A stretch of DNA of 7,511 bases from Dehalococcoidales bacterium (GCA_023135135.1 JAGLTT010000034.1:1-7511); one strand, 5' to 3'. Shown: positions 1 through 5,788, numbered from the stretch's first letter. Translations and numbers: made by a program. Notes: generated by a model not told the origin, from the sequence alone.

Positions 1-295
1 GTTCTGGAAAGATAACCGGGAGTCATTCAGTCCCCGCAGTCGGCGGCTGACGAAGCTGGAACTGCAACTAAAGGGGCTGGACAGCGATACCATCGAACAG
101 GTCATCAGCGACGTGGATGATAGTGACAGCGCTTACCGGGCGGCCCTAAATAAAGCCCGCCGCCTGTCCCCGTCTGACTACCAGGTCTTTCGCCGACGGC
201 TGGGCGAACACCTGGGGCGGAGGGGCTTCGGCTATGACATCATCAACGAGACGGTAGCCAGGGTCTGGAAAGAGTACGGGGGTGTTACCAAATAA
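1..295 (+). CDS. recX: RecX family regulatory protein, C-terminal part (5' end outside the window)
   Basis: The last 97 codons of a gene whose start lies before the window; the open frame runs from base 2 to a TAA at 293-295. RecX binds RecA filaments and modulates recombination and SOS induction in the cytoplasm (family knowledge). The visible protein opens with FWKDNRESFSPRSRR, the RecX signature in which an aromatic-rich stretch and N-R-E precede a Pro-Arg-Ser-Arg-Arg turn. It continues with L-x-x-E-L-x-x-K-G at about visible residues 16-25, then a second helical unit rich in Arg and Lys with R-R-R-L-G-x-x-L-x-x-R-G-F near residues 64-76. This matches the last two of the three tandem three-helix repeats. 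The protein is all-helical and charged, with no membrane segment. recA would be expected just upstream, but that cannot be seen. RecX before RNase Y resembles the recA-rny neighbourhood of Firmicutes. Identification rests on motifs alone and is fairly secure. Confidence 0.87.
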   Translation, partial: FWKDNRESFSPRSRRLTKLELQLKGLDSDTIEQVISDVDDSDSAYRAALNKARRLSPSDYQVFRRRLGEHLGRRGFGYDIINETVARVWKEYGGVTK

Positions 296-323
296 ACTAT
301 ATTGATTTTGTATATAAAACCTG

Positions 324-335
324 CGGGTATACCCG
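324..335. repeat. Perfect 12-base palindrome in the recX-rny gap
   Basis: CGGGTATACCCG reads the same on both strands. It lies 52 bases before the rny start in an otherwise AT-rich 92-base gap. It could be a dimeric regulator site, or a weak 4-bp hairpin with a TATA loop in RNA. I found no convincing -35/-10 pair with proper spacing in this gap, so I cannot place the palindrome relative to a promoter. No T-run follows, so it is not a terminator. Confidence 0.3.
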
Positions 336-387
336 GTAAATAGCTAAATATTGATAATTATTCAATAAAGAAAGGAGGGAGGTCAAA

Positions 388-1929
388 ATGGTATTAGGCA
401 CTATTGAATTAGTAGCCCTCTTCTTCATTTTTATCATTGGTGTCGTACTGGGCGGCATGGCGGCTTTTCTTTCCCGGCGTCTCATCTTCAACCGCCAACT
501 GCGCATTGCCGAGAGAAAAGCTGCCAAGATGGTAGCTGAAGCCAGGAACGAAGCCAAGGATATACTGCAAGAAACCCAGGAAGAAGCCAAGCGCATCAAG
601 GGCTCGGCGGACAGCGACTACCGCGAACGACGCTCCGAACTGCAGCGCCAGGAAAACAGACTTAATCAAAAACAGGAGACCCTGGACCGCAAGCTGGAAG
701 GTGTCGAACAGCGCGACCGCAATATGACCAACAAAGAAAAGGAAATAGAATCGACCCGGAGCCAGCTCGGAGAGCTCAAGGACAAGCAATTAAAGCAGCT
801 GGAACTCATTTCCGGAATGTCCAGCACAGAGGCAAAGCAGACACTCCTCGACGCTATGGAGGTCGAGATGCAGCAGGAAGCCTCCAGGCGCCTCCACCAG
901 TGGGAAAGCAAATTGAAAGAAGGGGCCGACGAAATATCCCAGGAGATACTGGCATCGGCCATACAGCGCAGCGCCTCGGAAATAGTTGCGGAGACCACGG
1001 TTTCGGTAGTCCCCCTTCCCAATGATGAAATGAAGGGGAGGCTCATCGGCCGGGAGGGGCGTAACATCCGGGCACTGGAGCAGGCCACCGGCGTCGACCT
1101 TATTATCGACGATACCCCGGAGGCGGTAACGATATCCAGCTTCGACCCCGTCCGCCGGGAAATCGCCCGCGTCGCCTTGAACCGACTTATTCTTGACGGC
1201 CGCATTCATCCGGCACGCATTGAAGAGATGGCCAACAAGGCTAGAGAAGAAGTGGACGCCGATATCCAGAACGCCGGCGAGCAGGCAGCCCTCCAGCTGG
1301 GAGTGCAGCTGCACCCCGAGCTGATAAAGCTGCTGGGTCGTCTCAAGTTCCGCACCAGCTACGGTCAGAACGCCCTGGAACACAGCCGAGAAGTCGCTTA
1401 CATGGCCGGTATGATTGCCGCAGAACTCGGGGCTAATGTTACTATCGCCAAGAAGGTCGGACTGCTGCATGATATCGGCAAAGCCGTGGACCGCGAGGTG
1501 GAAGGAACCCATGCCGCCATCGGTGCCGACCTCGTGAAGCAGTGGGAAAAATCGCCCGAGGTGCTTCTGGGCGTTGCCGAGCACCACCTGGAGACCAGCG
1601 ATACCAGTATCTGGGGCTACATCGCCTCGGCGGCCGACGCTATCAGCAGCGCCCGACCCGGCGCGCGGCGGGAGTCGCTGGAAAGCTACCTGAAACGACT
1701 CAAAGCTCTGGAGGATATTGCCGACAGCTTCAATGGAGTCGAGAAGTCCTTTGCCATCCAGGCGGGGCGTGAAGTACGCATCCTGGTCAAGCCGGAAACC
1801 ATCGATGACCTGGGAGCCATGAGACTGGCGCGAGACATCGTGAAGAAGGTTGAAGAGAGCCTCAACTACCCGGGGCAGATAAAGGTCACCGTCATCAGGG
1901 AGACCCGTGCTGTTGACTATGCCAAATAA
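388..1929 (+). CDS. rny: Ribonuclease Y, membrane-anchored endoribonuclease
   Basis: This 513-residue protein has the full RNase Y layout and usual length. RNase Y is the membrane-bound endonuclease that starts bulk mRNA decay in many bacteria lacking RNase E (family knowledge). Residues 5-28 form one hydrophobic N-terminal helix, followed by Arg-rich residues. Residues about 35-190 are a long, highly charged coiled coil rich in E, K, R and Q. A KH RNA-binding domain follows at about 208-275, with the GREG loop at 221-224 and an N-I-R-A-L-E helix. The HD domain follows, with H332 in an E-H-S-R-E-V-A helix, the HD pair H361-D362 in L-H-D-I-G-K-A, H375, H399-H400, and the family-specific [15 protein letters not shown] stretch at 416-430. 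A strong Shine-Dalgarno AAGGAGG (372-378) lies 9 bases before the ATG. The gene heads the row containing ymdB and the PHP gene. All expected catalytic residues are present. Confidence 0.97.
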   Translation: MVLGTIELVALFFIFIIGVVLGGMAAFLSRRLIFNRQLRIAERKAAKMVAEARNEAKDILQETQEEAKRIKGSADSDYRERRSELQRQENRLNQKQETLDRKLEGVEQRDRNMTNKEKEIESTRSQLGELKDKQLKQLELISGMSSTEAKQTLLDAMEVEMQQEASRRLHQWESKLKEGADEISQEILASAIQRSASEIVAETTVSVVPLPNDEMKGRLIGREGRNIRALEQATGVDLIIDDTPEAVTISSFDPVRREIARVALNRLILDGRIHPARIEEMANKAREEVDADIQNAGEQAALQLGVQLHPELIKLLGRLKFRTSYGQNALEHSREVAYMAGMIAAELGANVTIAKKVGLLHDIGKAVDREVEGTHAAIGADLVKQWEKSPEVLLGVAEHHLETSDTSIWGYIASAADAISSARPGARRESLESYLKRLKALEDIADSFNGVEKSFAIQAGREVRILVKPETIDDLGAMRLARDIVKKVEESLNYPGQIKVTVIRETRAVDYAK

Positions 1930-1937
1930 GGTGGACC

Positions 1938-2035
1938 GTCATTGCGAGGAGTTCCGACCTGTCGGGACGATGAGGCAATCTCCAAAACCGGTGATAGAGA
2001 TTGCTTCGTCCTTCAGTTGAAGGACTCGCAATGAC
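1938..2035. repeat. Palindromic intergenic element with cloverleaf folding potential
   Basis: A 98-base non-coding element fills most of the gap between rny and ymdB. Its ends are perfect 11-base inverted repeats, GTCATTGCGAG at 1938-1948 and its complement at 2025-2035. Inside are three more hairpins. The left one pairs 1951-1958 with 1961-1968 (8 bp, one G-U). A central stem pairs 1969-1982 with 1997-2010 (14 bp, two G-U) around a 14-base loop. The right one pairs 2008-2015 with 2018-2025 (perfect 8 bp, 2-base loop) and shares a few bases with its neighbours. Together these make a four-arm cruciform or cloverleaf. The motifs GTCATTGCGAG, GCAATCTC and GAGATTGCTTCGTC resemble dispersed repeats I recall from several bacterial genomes, so a non-autonomous MITE-like or REP-like repeat is likely. 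There is no reading frame of note and no clear target duplication. In RNA it could be a processing site or stability element between the two genes. Confidence 0.8.
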
Positions 2036-2047
2036 ATGTAATTAAAG

Positions 2048-2821
2048 ATGAAAATATTAGCCATAGGCGATATAATTGGTCGGCCGGGACGGCAGGCCGT
2101 ACATAAATTTGTACGTAGCCTGCGTAAGCAATACAGTATCGACCTAGTAATCGCCAACGGCGAGAATACCGCCGGGGGTTTCGGCCTGACCGTAAACACG
2201 GCGCGGGAATTGCTGGGCGACGGTATCGATATGCTCACATCCGGCAATCACATATGGGCCCAGAAAGAAATTATTCCCCACCTTGATGCCGACATGCCCA
2301 TCCTGCGTCCGTTGAACTATCCATCCGGGGTGCCGGGGCGGGGCTATCTGCTTGCCGGCAAGACCCTGGTGGTGAACCTGATGGGTCGGGTCTTCATGAA
2401 CAGCCTCGACTGCCCCTTCCGGGCTATGGACAAACTGCTGGAAGAACTCGACCCCAAACCGAAGGTTATTATCGTGGACTTTCATGCCGAAGCCACCTCG
2501 GAGAAGGTAGCCCTGGGACACTACCTGGACGGGCGAGTCAGCGCCGTGCTCGGTACTCACACCCACGTCGGCACCATCGATACGAAGATACTGCCGGGAG
2601 GCACTGCTTACGTCACCGATATCGGCATGACCGGGCCGGAAGATTCGATTATCGGCGACGATGCCGAGGCCGTCATCCAGCGTTTCCTGACGATGATGCC
2701 CCATCACCTTTCGGTAGGCAAGGGAAAGCCGGTTCTCAACGCCGTTCTGGTGGAGGTAGATGAAACCAGCGGCAGGGCCACCGGCATCGAGCGCATTCAA
2801 AGGGAGATGACAGAGCCGTGA
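2048..2821 (+). CDS. ymdB: YmdB-type metallophosphoesterase (2',3'-cyclic nucleotide 2'-phosphodiesterase family)
   Basis: A 257-residue cytoplasmic enzyme of the YmdB/TIGR00282 family, which hydrolyses 2',3'-cyclic nucleotides using a two-metal centre and affects motility and biofilm decisions in Bacillus (family knowledge). The metal-binding set is complete: D8 in I-G-D-I-I-G-R-P-G-R, E39-N40 in N-G-E-N-T-A-G-G-F-G, N67 with the catalytic-type H68 in T-S-G-N-H-I-W, H146 in V-D-F-H-A-E-A-T-S-E-K, and H171/H173 in G-T-H-T-H-V-G-T. The D-I-G-M-T-G-P motif is at 191-197. The start is fixed by the need for D8 near the N terminus and by full-length family agreement. However, the bases before it (GTAATTAAAG) hold no real Shine-Dalgarno, and the palindromic element ends only 12 bases upstream. 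The 3' end overlaps the next start by GTGA. Order after rny is the same as in Firmicutes, which supports shared work in RNA turnover. Confidence 0.93.
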   Translation: MKILAIGDIIGRPGRQAVHKFVRSLRKQYSIDLVIANGENTAGGFGLTVNTARELLGDGIDMLTSGNHIWAQKEIIPHLDADMPILRPLNYPSGVPGRGYLLAGKTLVVNLMGRVFMNSLDCPFRAMDKLLEELDPKPKVIIVDFHAEATSEKVALGHYLDGRVSAVLGTHTHVGTIDTKILPGGTAYVTDIGMTGPEDSIIGDDAEAVIQRFLTMMPHHLSVGKGKPVLNAVLVEVDETSGRATGIERIQREMTEP

Positions 2822-3669
2822 GCGGGGTCGACCTGCACATTCACTCGACCGCCTCCGACGGTAAGTTGAGTCCTGAAACCCTCGTCAGCAAGGCGGCTGA
2901 GCTCGGATTGAAGGTCATCGCCCTGACCGACCACGATTCCGTGGACGGAATAACCCCGGCGCTGGAGGCCGTCAAAAATTTCCCCGAACTAAGGCTCATC
3001 CCCGGCGTCGAAATCAGCACCGATTTAGCCGATGGCGAAGCCCATGTCCTGGGTTACTTCATCGACTATACCAGCCGGGAACTGGGAGCAGCCCTGGAGA
3101 GGTTCCGAAATTCGCGGCAGGGAAGGGCGCGGGGGATGGTCTCCAAGCTGGGCGCTATGGGAATCGATATCGACTGGCAGCGGGTGCAGGAAATAGCCGG
3201 CGATGGCTCCATCGGGCGACCGCACATTGCCCGGGCGATGCTGGAAAAGGGTTATATCGCCACATTTGAAGAGGCCTTTGATAAATACATCGGACACGGT
3301 GGCCTGGCTTACGTCGAGCGCGAGAAGATGACGCCGGAAGAAGCGGTAGAACTGATATTGCGTTCGCGGGGGCTGCCCGTGCTGGCGCACCCGTTCACCG
3401 TCAATAACCCGGAGTCCATGATAAAAAAGCTTAAAGCAGTCGGGCTGGTCGGCGTCGAGGTCTATTACAAGGACAACACCGCCGAACAAACCGAGTCAAC
3501 GCTCGGTCTGGCGGAAAGGTACGGACTCATCGCCACCGGAGGCACCGACTATCATGGAATCGGTGACAGCAATGAAGTCATGCTCGGCGGGGTAGAGGTA
3601 CCGCTGGAAGCGGCGGAACGGCTCATCGCCATGGCCGGTAAACAGGCATTGAAACAGGCGAATCAGTAA
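2818..3669 (+). CDS. PHP-domain phosphoesterase, likely 3',5'-nucleoside bisphosphate phosphatase / RNase AM type
   Basis: This 283-residue protein has a PHP (polymerase and histidinol phosphatase) domain. Metal ligands are visible: H7 and H9 in D-L-H-I-H-S, D14, D38-H39-D40 in T-D-H-D-S, E65 in P-G-V-E-I-S, H76, H191 in L-A-H-P, and D244/H246 in G-T-D-Y-H-G. The inserted helical segment carries G-R-P-H-I-A-R-A-M at 133-141, characteristic of the YciV/TrpH-like subgroup. Studied members of that subgroup remove the 3'-phosphate from nucleoside 3',5'-bisphosphates and trim short RNA 5'-to-3' (family knowledge). The GTG start overlaps the ymdB stop in the sequence GTGA, which implies translational coupling; AGGGAG at 2801-2806 is the likely ribosome site, 11 bases away. 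Its position after rny and ymdB supports a role late in RNA decay (inference). The alternatives within PHP proteins, such as histidinol phosphatase, fit less well. Confidence 0.85.
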   Translation: MSGVDLHIHSTASDGKLSPETLVSKAAELGLKVIALTDHDSVDGITPALEAVKNFPELRLIPGVEISTDLADGEAHVLGYFIDYTSRELGAALERFRNSRQGRARGMVSKLGAMGIDIDWQRVQEIAGDGSIGRPHIARAMLEKGYIATFEEAFDKYIGHGGLAYVEREKMTPEEAVELILRSRGLPVLAHPFTVNNPESMIKKLKAVGLVGVEVYYKDNTAEQTESTLGLAERYGLIATGGTDYHGIGDSNEVMLGGVEVPLEAAERLIAMAGKQALKQANQ

Positions 3670-3676
3670 ATAATAT
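3649..3676 (+). promoter_or_regulatory. Possible internal sigma70 promoter before plsY
   Basis: TTGAAA (3649-3654, 5 of 6 to the -35 consensus) is followed after 16 bases by TAATAT (3671-3676, 4 of 6 to the -10 consensus). Transcription would start near 3683, leaving a leader of about 13 bases that just includes the plsY Shine-Dalgarno. The -35 lies inside the end of the PHP gene. This is weak pattern evidence; plsY may simply be read from the upstream row. Confidence 0.25.
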
Positions 3677-3695
3677 TGCCCTTTGAAGGAGCTTC

Positions 3696-4388
3696 ATGAC
3701 TATCTGGATTGTATTGATTATATGTTCTTATCTCCTCGGTTCGGTGCCATCCTCATACCTGGTAGCCAGGGCACGCGGGATAGACCTCAGGAAAGACGGC
3801 ACCCAGCAGGTGGGGGGCGGCAACCTGTGGCGGACGACCTCCCGGAAACTCGGCCTGATAGTGGGTATCTTCGATTTTTTCAAAGGTATGTTGATGGTAT
3901 TAATAGCCTTGAAATTAGGGCTGGATGCCGGACAGCAGCTGGCAGTCGGCCTGGCGGCGGTCGTCGGGCACAACTGGCCGGTCTTTCTCCGCTTCTATGG
4001 GGGCCGTGGAGTTGCGACAAGCCTGGGTATAATCATCATACTGCCTTTGATAAATGATATAACGCCCTGGGCGACTATAGCCTTCTTTGCTGTCGGCGCT
4101 GCAGTCATCACCATCACACGCCGGTCACCGGTACCAATATTCGTGGCGATGGTAATACTGCCCATAACCAGCGCGATTTCCCGGGAACCCCTGTCGGTAA
4201 CCATGGGGTTTCTGGCTATGGCGCTAATAATAATTATCAAGCGACTCACCGCACAGTCGGCGATAGAGGCCAGGAATATCGGGATGGGTCATCTGCTCTT
4301 AAATCGACTTCTTTTCGACCGTGATATCGGCGATAGGACCACCTGGGTCCACCGGAAACACATTCCCAAAAAGGAAAAAAAGGAATGA
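3696..4388 (+). CDS. plsY: Acyl-phosphate:glycerol-3-phosphate acyltransferase PlsY
   Basis: A 230-residue polytopic membrane enzyme that transfers an acyl group from acyl-phosphate to glycerol-3-phosphate, giving lysophosphatidic acid, the first acylation step of phospholipid synthesis (family knowledge). Motif 1 is L-G-S-V-P-S-S-Y-L-V-A-R at 14-25. Motif 3 is G-H-N-W-P-V-F-L-R-F-Y-G-G-R-G-V-A-T at 91-108 and keeps the conserved His-Asn pair. Motif 2, normally close to G-S-G-N-x-G-A-T-N, is altered to G-T-Q-Q-V-G-G-G-N-L-W-R at 35-46. Hydrophobic helices lie near 2-22, 52-74, 80-92, 109-145 and 148-181. The C-terminal tail of about 45 residues ends in K-K-E-K-K-E, making the protein slightly longer than usual. 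AAGGAG (3686-3691) sits only 4 bases before the ATG. The stop overlaps the next ATG (ATGA). The last codons contain A_AAA_AAG, a classical -1 slippery heptamer (see findings). Confidence 0.9.
   Translation: MTIWIVLIICSYLLGSVPSSYLVARARGIDLRKDGTQQVGGGNLWRTTSRKLGLIVGIFDFFKGMLMVLIALKLGLDAGQQLAVGLAAVVGHNWPVFLRFYGGRGVATSLGIIIILPLINDITPWATIAFFAVGAAVITITRRSPVPIFVAMVILPITSAISREPLSVTMGFLAMALIIIIKRLTAQSAIEARNIGMGHLLLNRLLFDRDIGDRTTWVHRKHIPKKEKKE
4376..4382 (+). other. A_AAA_AAG slippery heptamer at the end of plsY
   Basis: In the plsY frame the bases read A AAA AAG, the heptamer used for -1 frameshifting in E. coli dnaX. A slip here would read GGA then the ATG of the next gene, in the next gene's frame, giving a 400-residue fusion (229 + 1 + 170). 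An AAGGA sequence directly precedes it at 4371-4375. That sequence more simply serves as the ribosome site of the next gene, 9 bases before its ATG. I see no strong downstream hairpin. The heptamer is certain; its function is a guess. Confidence 0.3.
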
Positions 4389-4897
4389 CCGAGCCGGAAA
4401 CAATGAAATGCGCCACGCACCCGGATATAGAGACGGTCCTCAGGTGCGGAAAATGCGGCAAGCCGATATGCCCCAGGTGCATGGTGCAGACGCCGGTGGG
4501 AGCCAGGTGCCGGGAGTGCGCCAAACTCTACAAACTGCCCACCTACCGTGTCTCCGGCGCATACTACCTCAGGGCGGCGGGGGCGGCGCTGGGGATGGCC
4601 ATAGTCATCGGGGTGGTGTGGGGGATAATAGACAGCTTTTTGATTTCCTTTTTCTTCGGTTTCTTCAGTTTGATACTGGCGGCCGGTGCCGGTTACGCCA
4701 TCGGCGAAGTGGTCAGTCGCTCGGTAAACAAGAAGAGGAGCCCGTGGCTGGCAGTGATAGGTAGCCTGGCCGTGGTGATAGCCTACCTGGTGAATATCTT
4801 TACTTTCGGGAGCGTCTCCCTCAGCCCATTGTGGATAATCTTCGACCTGGTAGGCATCGGCATCGGCATCTACATGGCGGTCAACCGCCTGCGCTAG
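4385..4897 (+). CDS. Zinc-finger (B-box-like) small membrane protein, function unknown
   Basis: I do not recognise a named family for this whole 170-residue protein. Residues 9-45 form a compact metal-binding module with C9, H12, C21, C24, C29, C32, C42 and C45. The C-x-x-H, C-G-K-C-G-K, C-P-R-C and C-R-E-C spacing resembles B-box-type zinc fingers that in bacteria often sit before membrane domains such as rhomboids. The rest is very hydrophobic, with about four helices near 62-82, 84-108, 120-141 and 147-166, separated by short basic loops such as S-V-N-K-K-R-S. It has no rhomboid Ser/His dyad motif (GxSG) and is too short for a protease. The ATG overlaps the plsY stop by 4 bases, with AAGGA at 4371-4375 as ribosome site, so the two are probably made together. 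A regulatory or scaffolding role at the membrane is conceivable but unproven. The gene is clearly real; its function is open. Confidence 0.8.
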   Translation: MTEPETMKCATHPDIETVLRCGKCGKPICPRCMVQTPVGARCRECAKLYKLPTYRVSGAYYLRAAGAALGMAIVIGVVWGIIDSFLISFFFGFFSLILAAGAGYAIGEVVSRSVNKKRSPWLAVIGSLAVVIAYLVNIFTFGSVSLSPLWIIFDLVGIGIGIYMAVNRLR

Positions 4898-4933
4898 AGA
4901 GCCTACTTCATAACATATTCAAGCATCAGCTAC

Positions 4934-5689
4934 TTACTTTTTCTCTTCCTCATACAGTCCCCACCGCTTAAACAGCGTCTGATACATCGGGGGCTGGGGG
5001 AAATCGTGCTGCATATACATACCGGCACGGGCATACCCGAAATCCCCCTGTTCCATTTGCCTGACTCCCTCTACCAGCATCCCGATTTTATCCTTCGGTA
5101 CGGAGAGGATAATTTCGTCTTCTCCGGCCAGCGCCCGGGTATAATCGCCGGGGTCGGGCAGGGTAACCATAAGCTGGCCGTCCGCCATTACGGGCACAAT
5201 CTGATAAGCGCAGGCCGGGGGGAAAAAGTGGTAGTTAACCTTTGCCTCCTCACTGATGAAATGAGACGGCATCAGCAAATTTCTCAACTGGGAGGTATTG
5301 GAATAGATAACCACGACATCAGGCTCGAAATTAGCCGTCCTCAGGGGGGCGGAAACGATGCCGATGTATTTGTCTCTCGGGAAAGTGGGGAAAGCCAGGA
5401 ACCGCTGAAACTCGGGGTCGTCCGGCTTATCCACCAGTCCATAGGCGATGAGAGCGGCGAAGCACCAGTTATCCTCCTTCAGCATGGCTACCGTCTCTTT
5501 CTGGCGGCGGGACATGGCGAAGGCCTGGCACTGGGCGATATGGATACCCCGGTCTTTCTTCGGCCTGACGGCCCCCTCCGGGATATCTGCCTCCTTTTGA
5601 AGCATTTTCACGGCGATGGGAGAAGTCCTTAATATCAGTAATTTCTCAAGGTCTTCTCCGTAACGGTTGTACTCACTCAAAGTCGTCAT
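4934..5689 (-). CDS. DUF169 domain-containing protein, function unknown
   Basis: A 251-residue soluble protein read leftward. It matches my memory of the DUF169 family, for which no biochemical role is firmly established. Family-like features in order are S-P-I-A-V-K-M-L at 23-30, C54 in A-Q-C-Q-A-F-A, C76 in W-C-F-A-A-L with a following Y-G-L, E-P-D-V-V-V-I-Y at 122-129, C160 in P-P-A-C-A-Y-Q-I-V, and a C-terminal part with D-E-I-I-L-S-V-P near 191-198. The three separated cysteines could bind a metal or cofactor, which is inference. The frame stays open to an ATG at 5764, adding 25 mostly hydrophobic residues. I chose the ATG at 5687-5689 because a G6 run (5699-5704) lies 9 bases before it and a plausible promoter lies between the two ATGs. 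The gene converges on the zinc-finger membrane gene and diverges from the thiolase gene. Confidence 0.85.
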   Translation of the reverse strand: MTTLSEYNRYGEDLEKLLILRTSPIAVKMLQKEADIPEGAVRPKKDRGIHIAQCQAFAMSRRQKETVAMLKEDNWCFAALIAYGLVDKPDDPEFQRFLAFPTFPRDKYIGIVSAPLRTANFEPDVVVIYSNTSQLRNLLMPSHFISEEAKVNYHFFPPACAYQIVPVMADGQLMVTLPDPGDYTRALAGEDEIILSVPKDKIGMLVEGVRQMEQGDFGYARAGMYMQHDFPQPPMYQTLFKRWGLYEEEKK

Positions 5690-5698
5690 GTATTTTAA

Positions 5699-5704
5699 CC
5701 CCCC
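5699..5704 (-). promoter_or_regulatory. G6 ribosome-binding site that favours the shorter DUF169 start
   Basis: On the minus strand GGGGGG lies 9 bases before the ATG at 5689. It can pair with the CCUCC core of 16S rRNA through one G-U pair. The alternative ATG at 5764 lies upstream of the predicted promoter of this gene. This supports the 251-residue product. Confidence 0.45.
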
Positions 5705-5720
5705 GATTTTCAATTTACTT

Positions 5721-5751
5721 CCGTATGCCGCCACAATTATGAATAATACGG
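5721..5751. promoter_or_regulatory. Inverted repeat CCGTAT-N19-ATACGG, possible operator
   Basis: CCGTAT at 5721-5726 is mirrored by ATACGG at 5746-5751. The smaller palindrome ATTAT-GA-ATAAT lies at 5736-5747 between and overlapping them. The predicted leftward -10 (5736-5741) sits inside. The position is right for a repressor site on the DUF169 promoter, but arms of six bases can arise by chance. Confidence 0.25.
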
Positions 5752-5764
5752 CACCATTTTGCAA
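5736..5764 (-). promoter_or_regulatory. Probable sigma70-type promoter for the DUF169 gene
   Basis: Reading leftward, TTGCAA (5764-5759, 4 of 6 to consensus) is followed after exactly 17 bases by CATAAT (5741-5736, 5 of 6 to the -10 consensus). Transcription would start near 5729, giving a leader of about 40 bases that contains the G6 ribosome site. The -35 hexamer is the same palindromic TTGCAA used by the rightward promoter. Confidence 0.45.
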
Positions 5765-5788
5765 GATTCGGTCCCAACCCCTTATAAT
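5759..5788 (+). promoter_or_regulatory. Sigma70-type promoter for the thiolase-DUF35 genes
   Basis: TTGCAA (5759-5764) and a perfect TATAAT (5783-5788) are separated by 18 bases. Transcription would begin near 5795 and give a leader of about 47 bases. The leader contains the inverted repeat TTCCA-AGTC-TGGAA (5809-5822), which could be an operator, and the GGAGG ribosome site at 5831-5835. This is the best-looking promoter in the window. Confidence 0.6.

Noticed and set aside
351..358. TTGATA/GATAAT sequences before rny as promoter elements
   Set aside because: No partner hexamer occurs at 16-18 bases, and the AT-rich base composition makes such matches expected by chance.
790..1587. 265-codon open frame on the minus strand inside rny
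   Set aside because: It lies wholly opposite a gene with complete RNase Y motifs. Its product has no recognisable domain, and such antisense frames are common in GC-rich genes.
2017..2044. Promoter for ymdB made from TTGAAG and TAATTA at the end of the palindromic element
   Set aside because: The -10 matches consensus at only two positions and would lie almost on the ATG. The TTGAAG belongs to a hairpin arm.
2144..2800. 218-codon open frame on the minus strand opposite ymdB
   Set aside because: The plus strand encodes every YmdB metal ligand. The antisense product shows no motif and has no ribosome site I can see.
4321..4764. 147-codon plus-strand frame across the end of plsY and the zinc-finger gene
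   Set aside because: It is out of frame with two well-supported genes and has no motif.
4876..4889. GGCGG-TCAA-CCGCC hairpin at the end of the zinc-finger membrane gene as a terminator
   Set aside because: It lies inside the coding sequence and has no T-run on either strand, so it does not fit a rho-independent terminator for the convergent genes.
5690..5764. Longer DUF169 protein starting at 5764, with a hydrophobic N terminus like a signal peptide
   Set aside because: There is no typical basic start or cleavage site. The extension overlaps the predicted promoter, and the ATG at 5689 has a better-placed ribosome site and a family-like N terminus.
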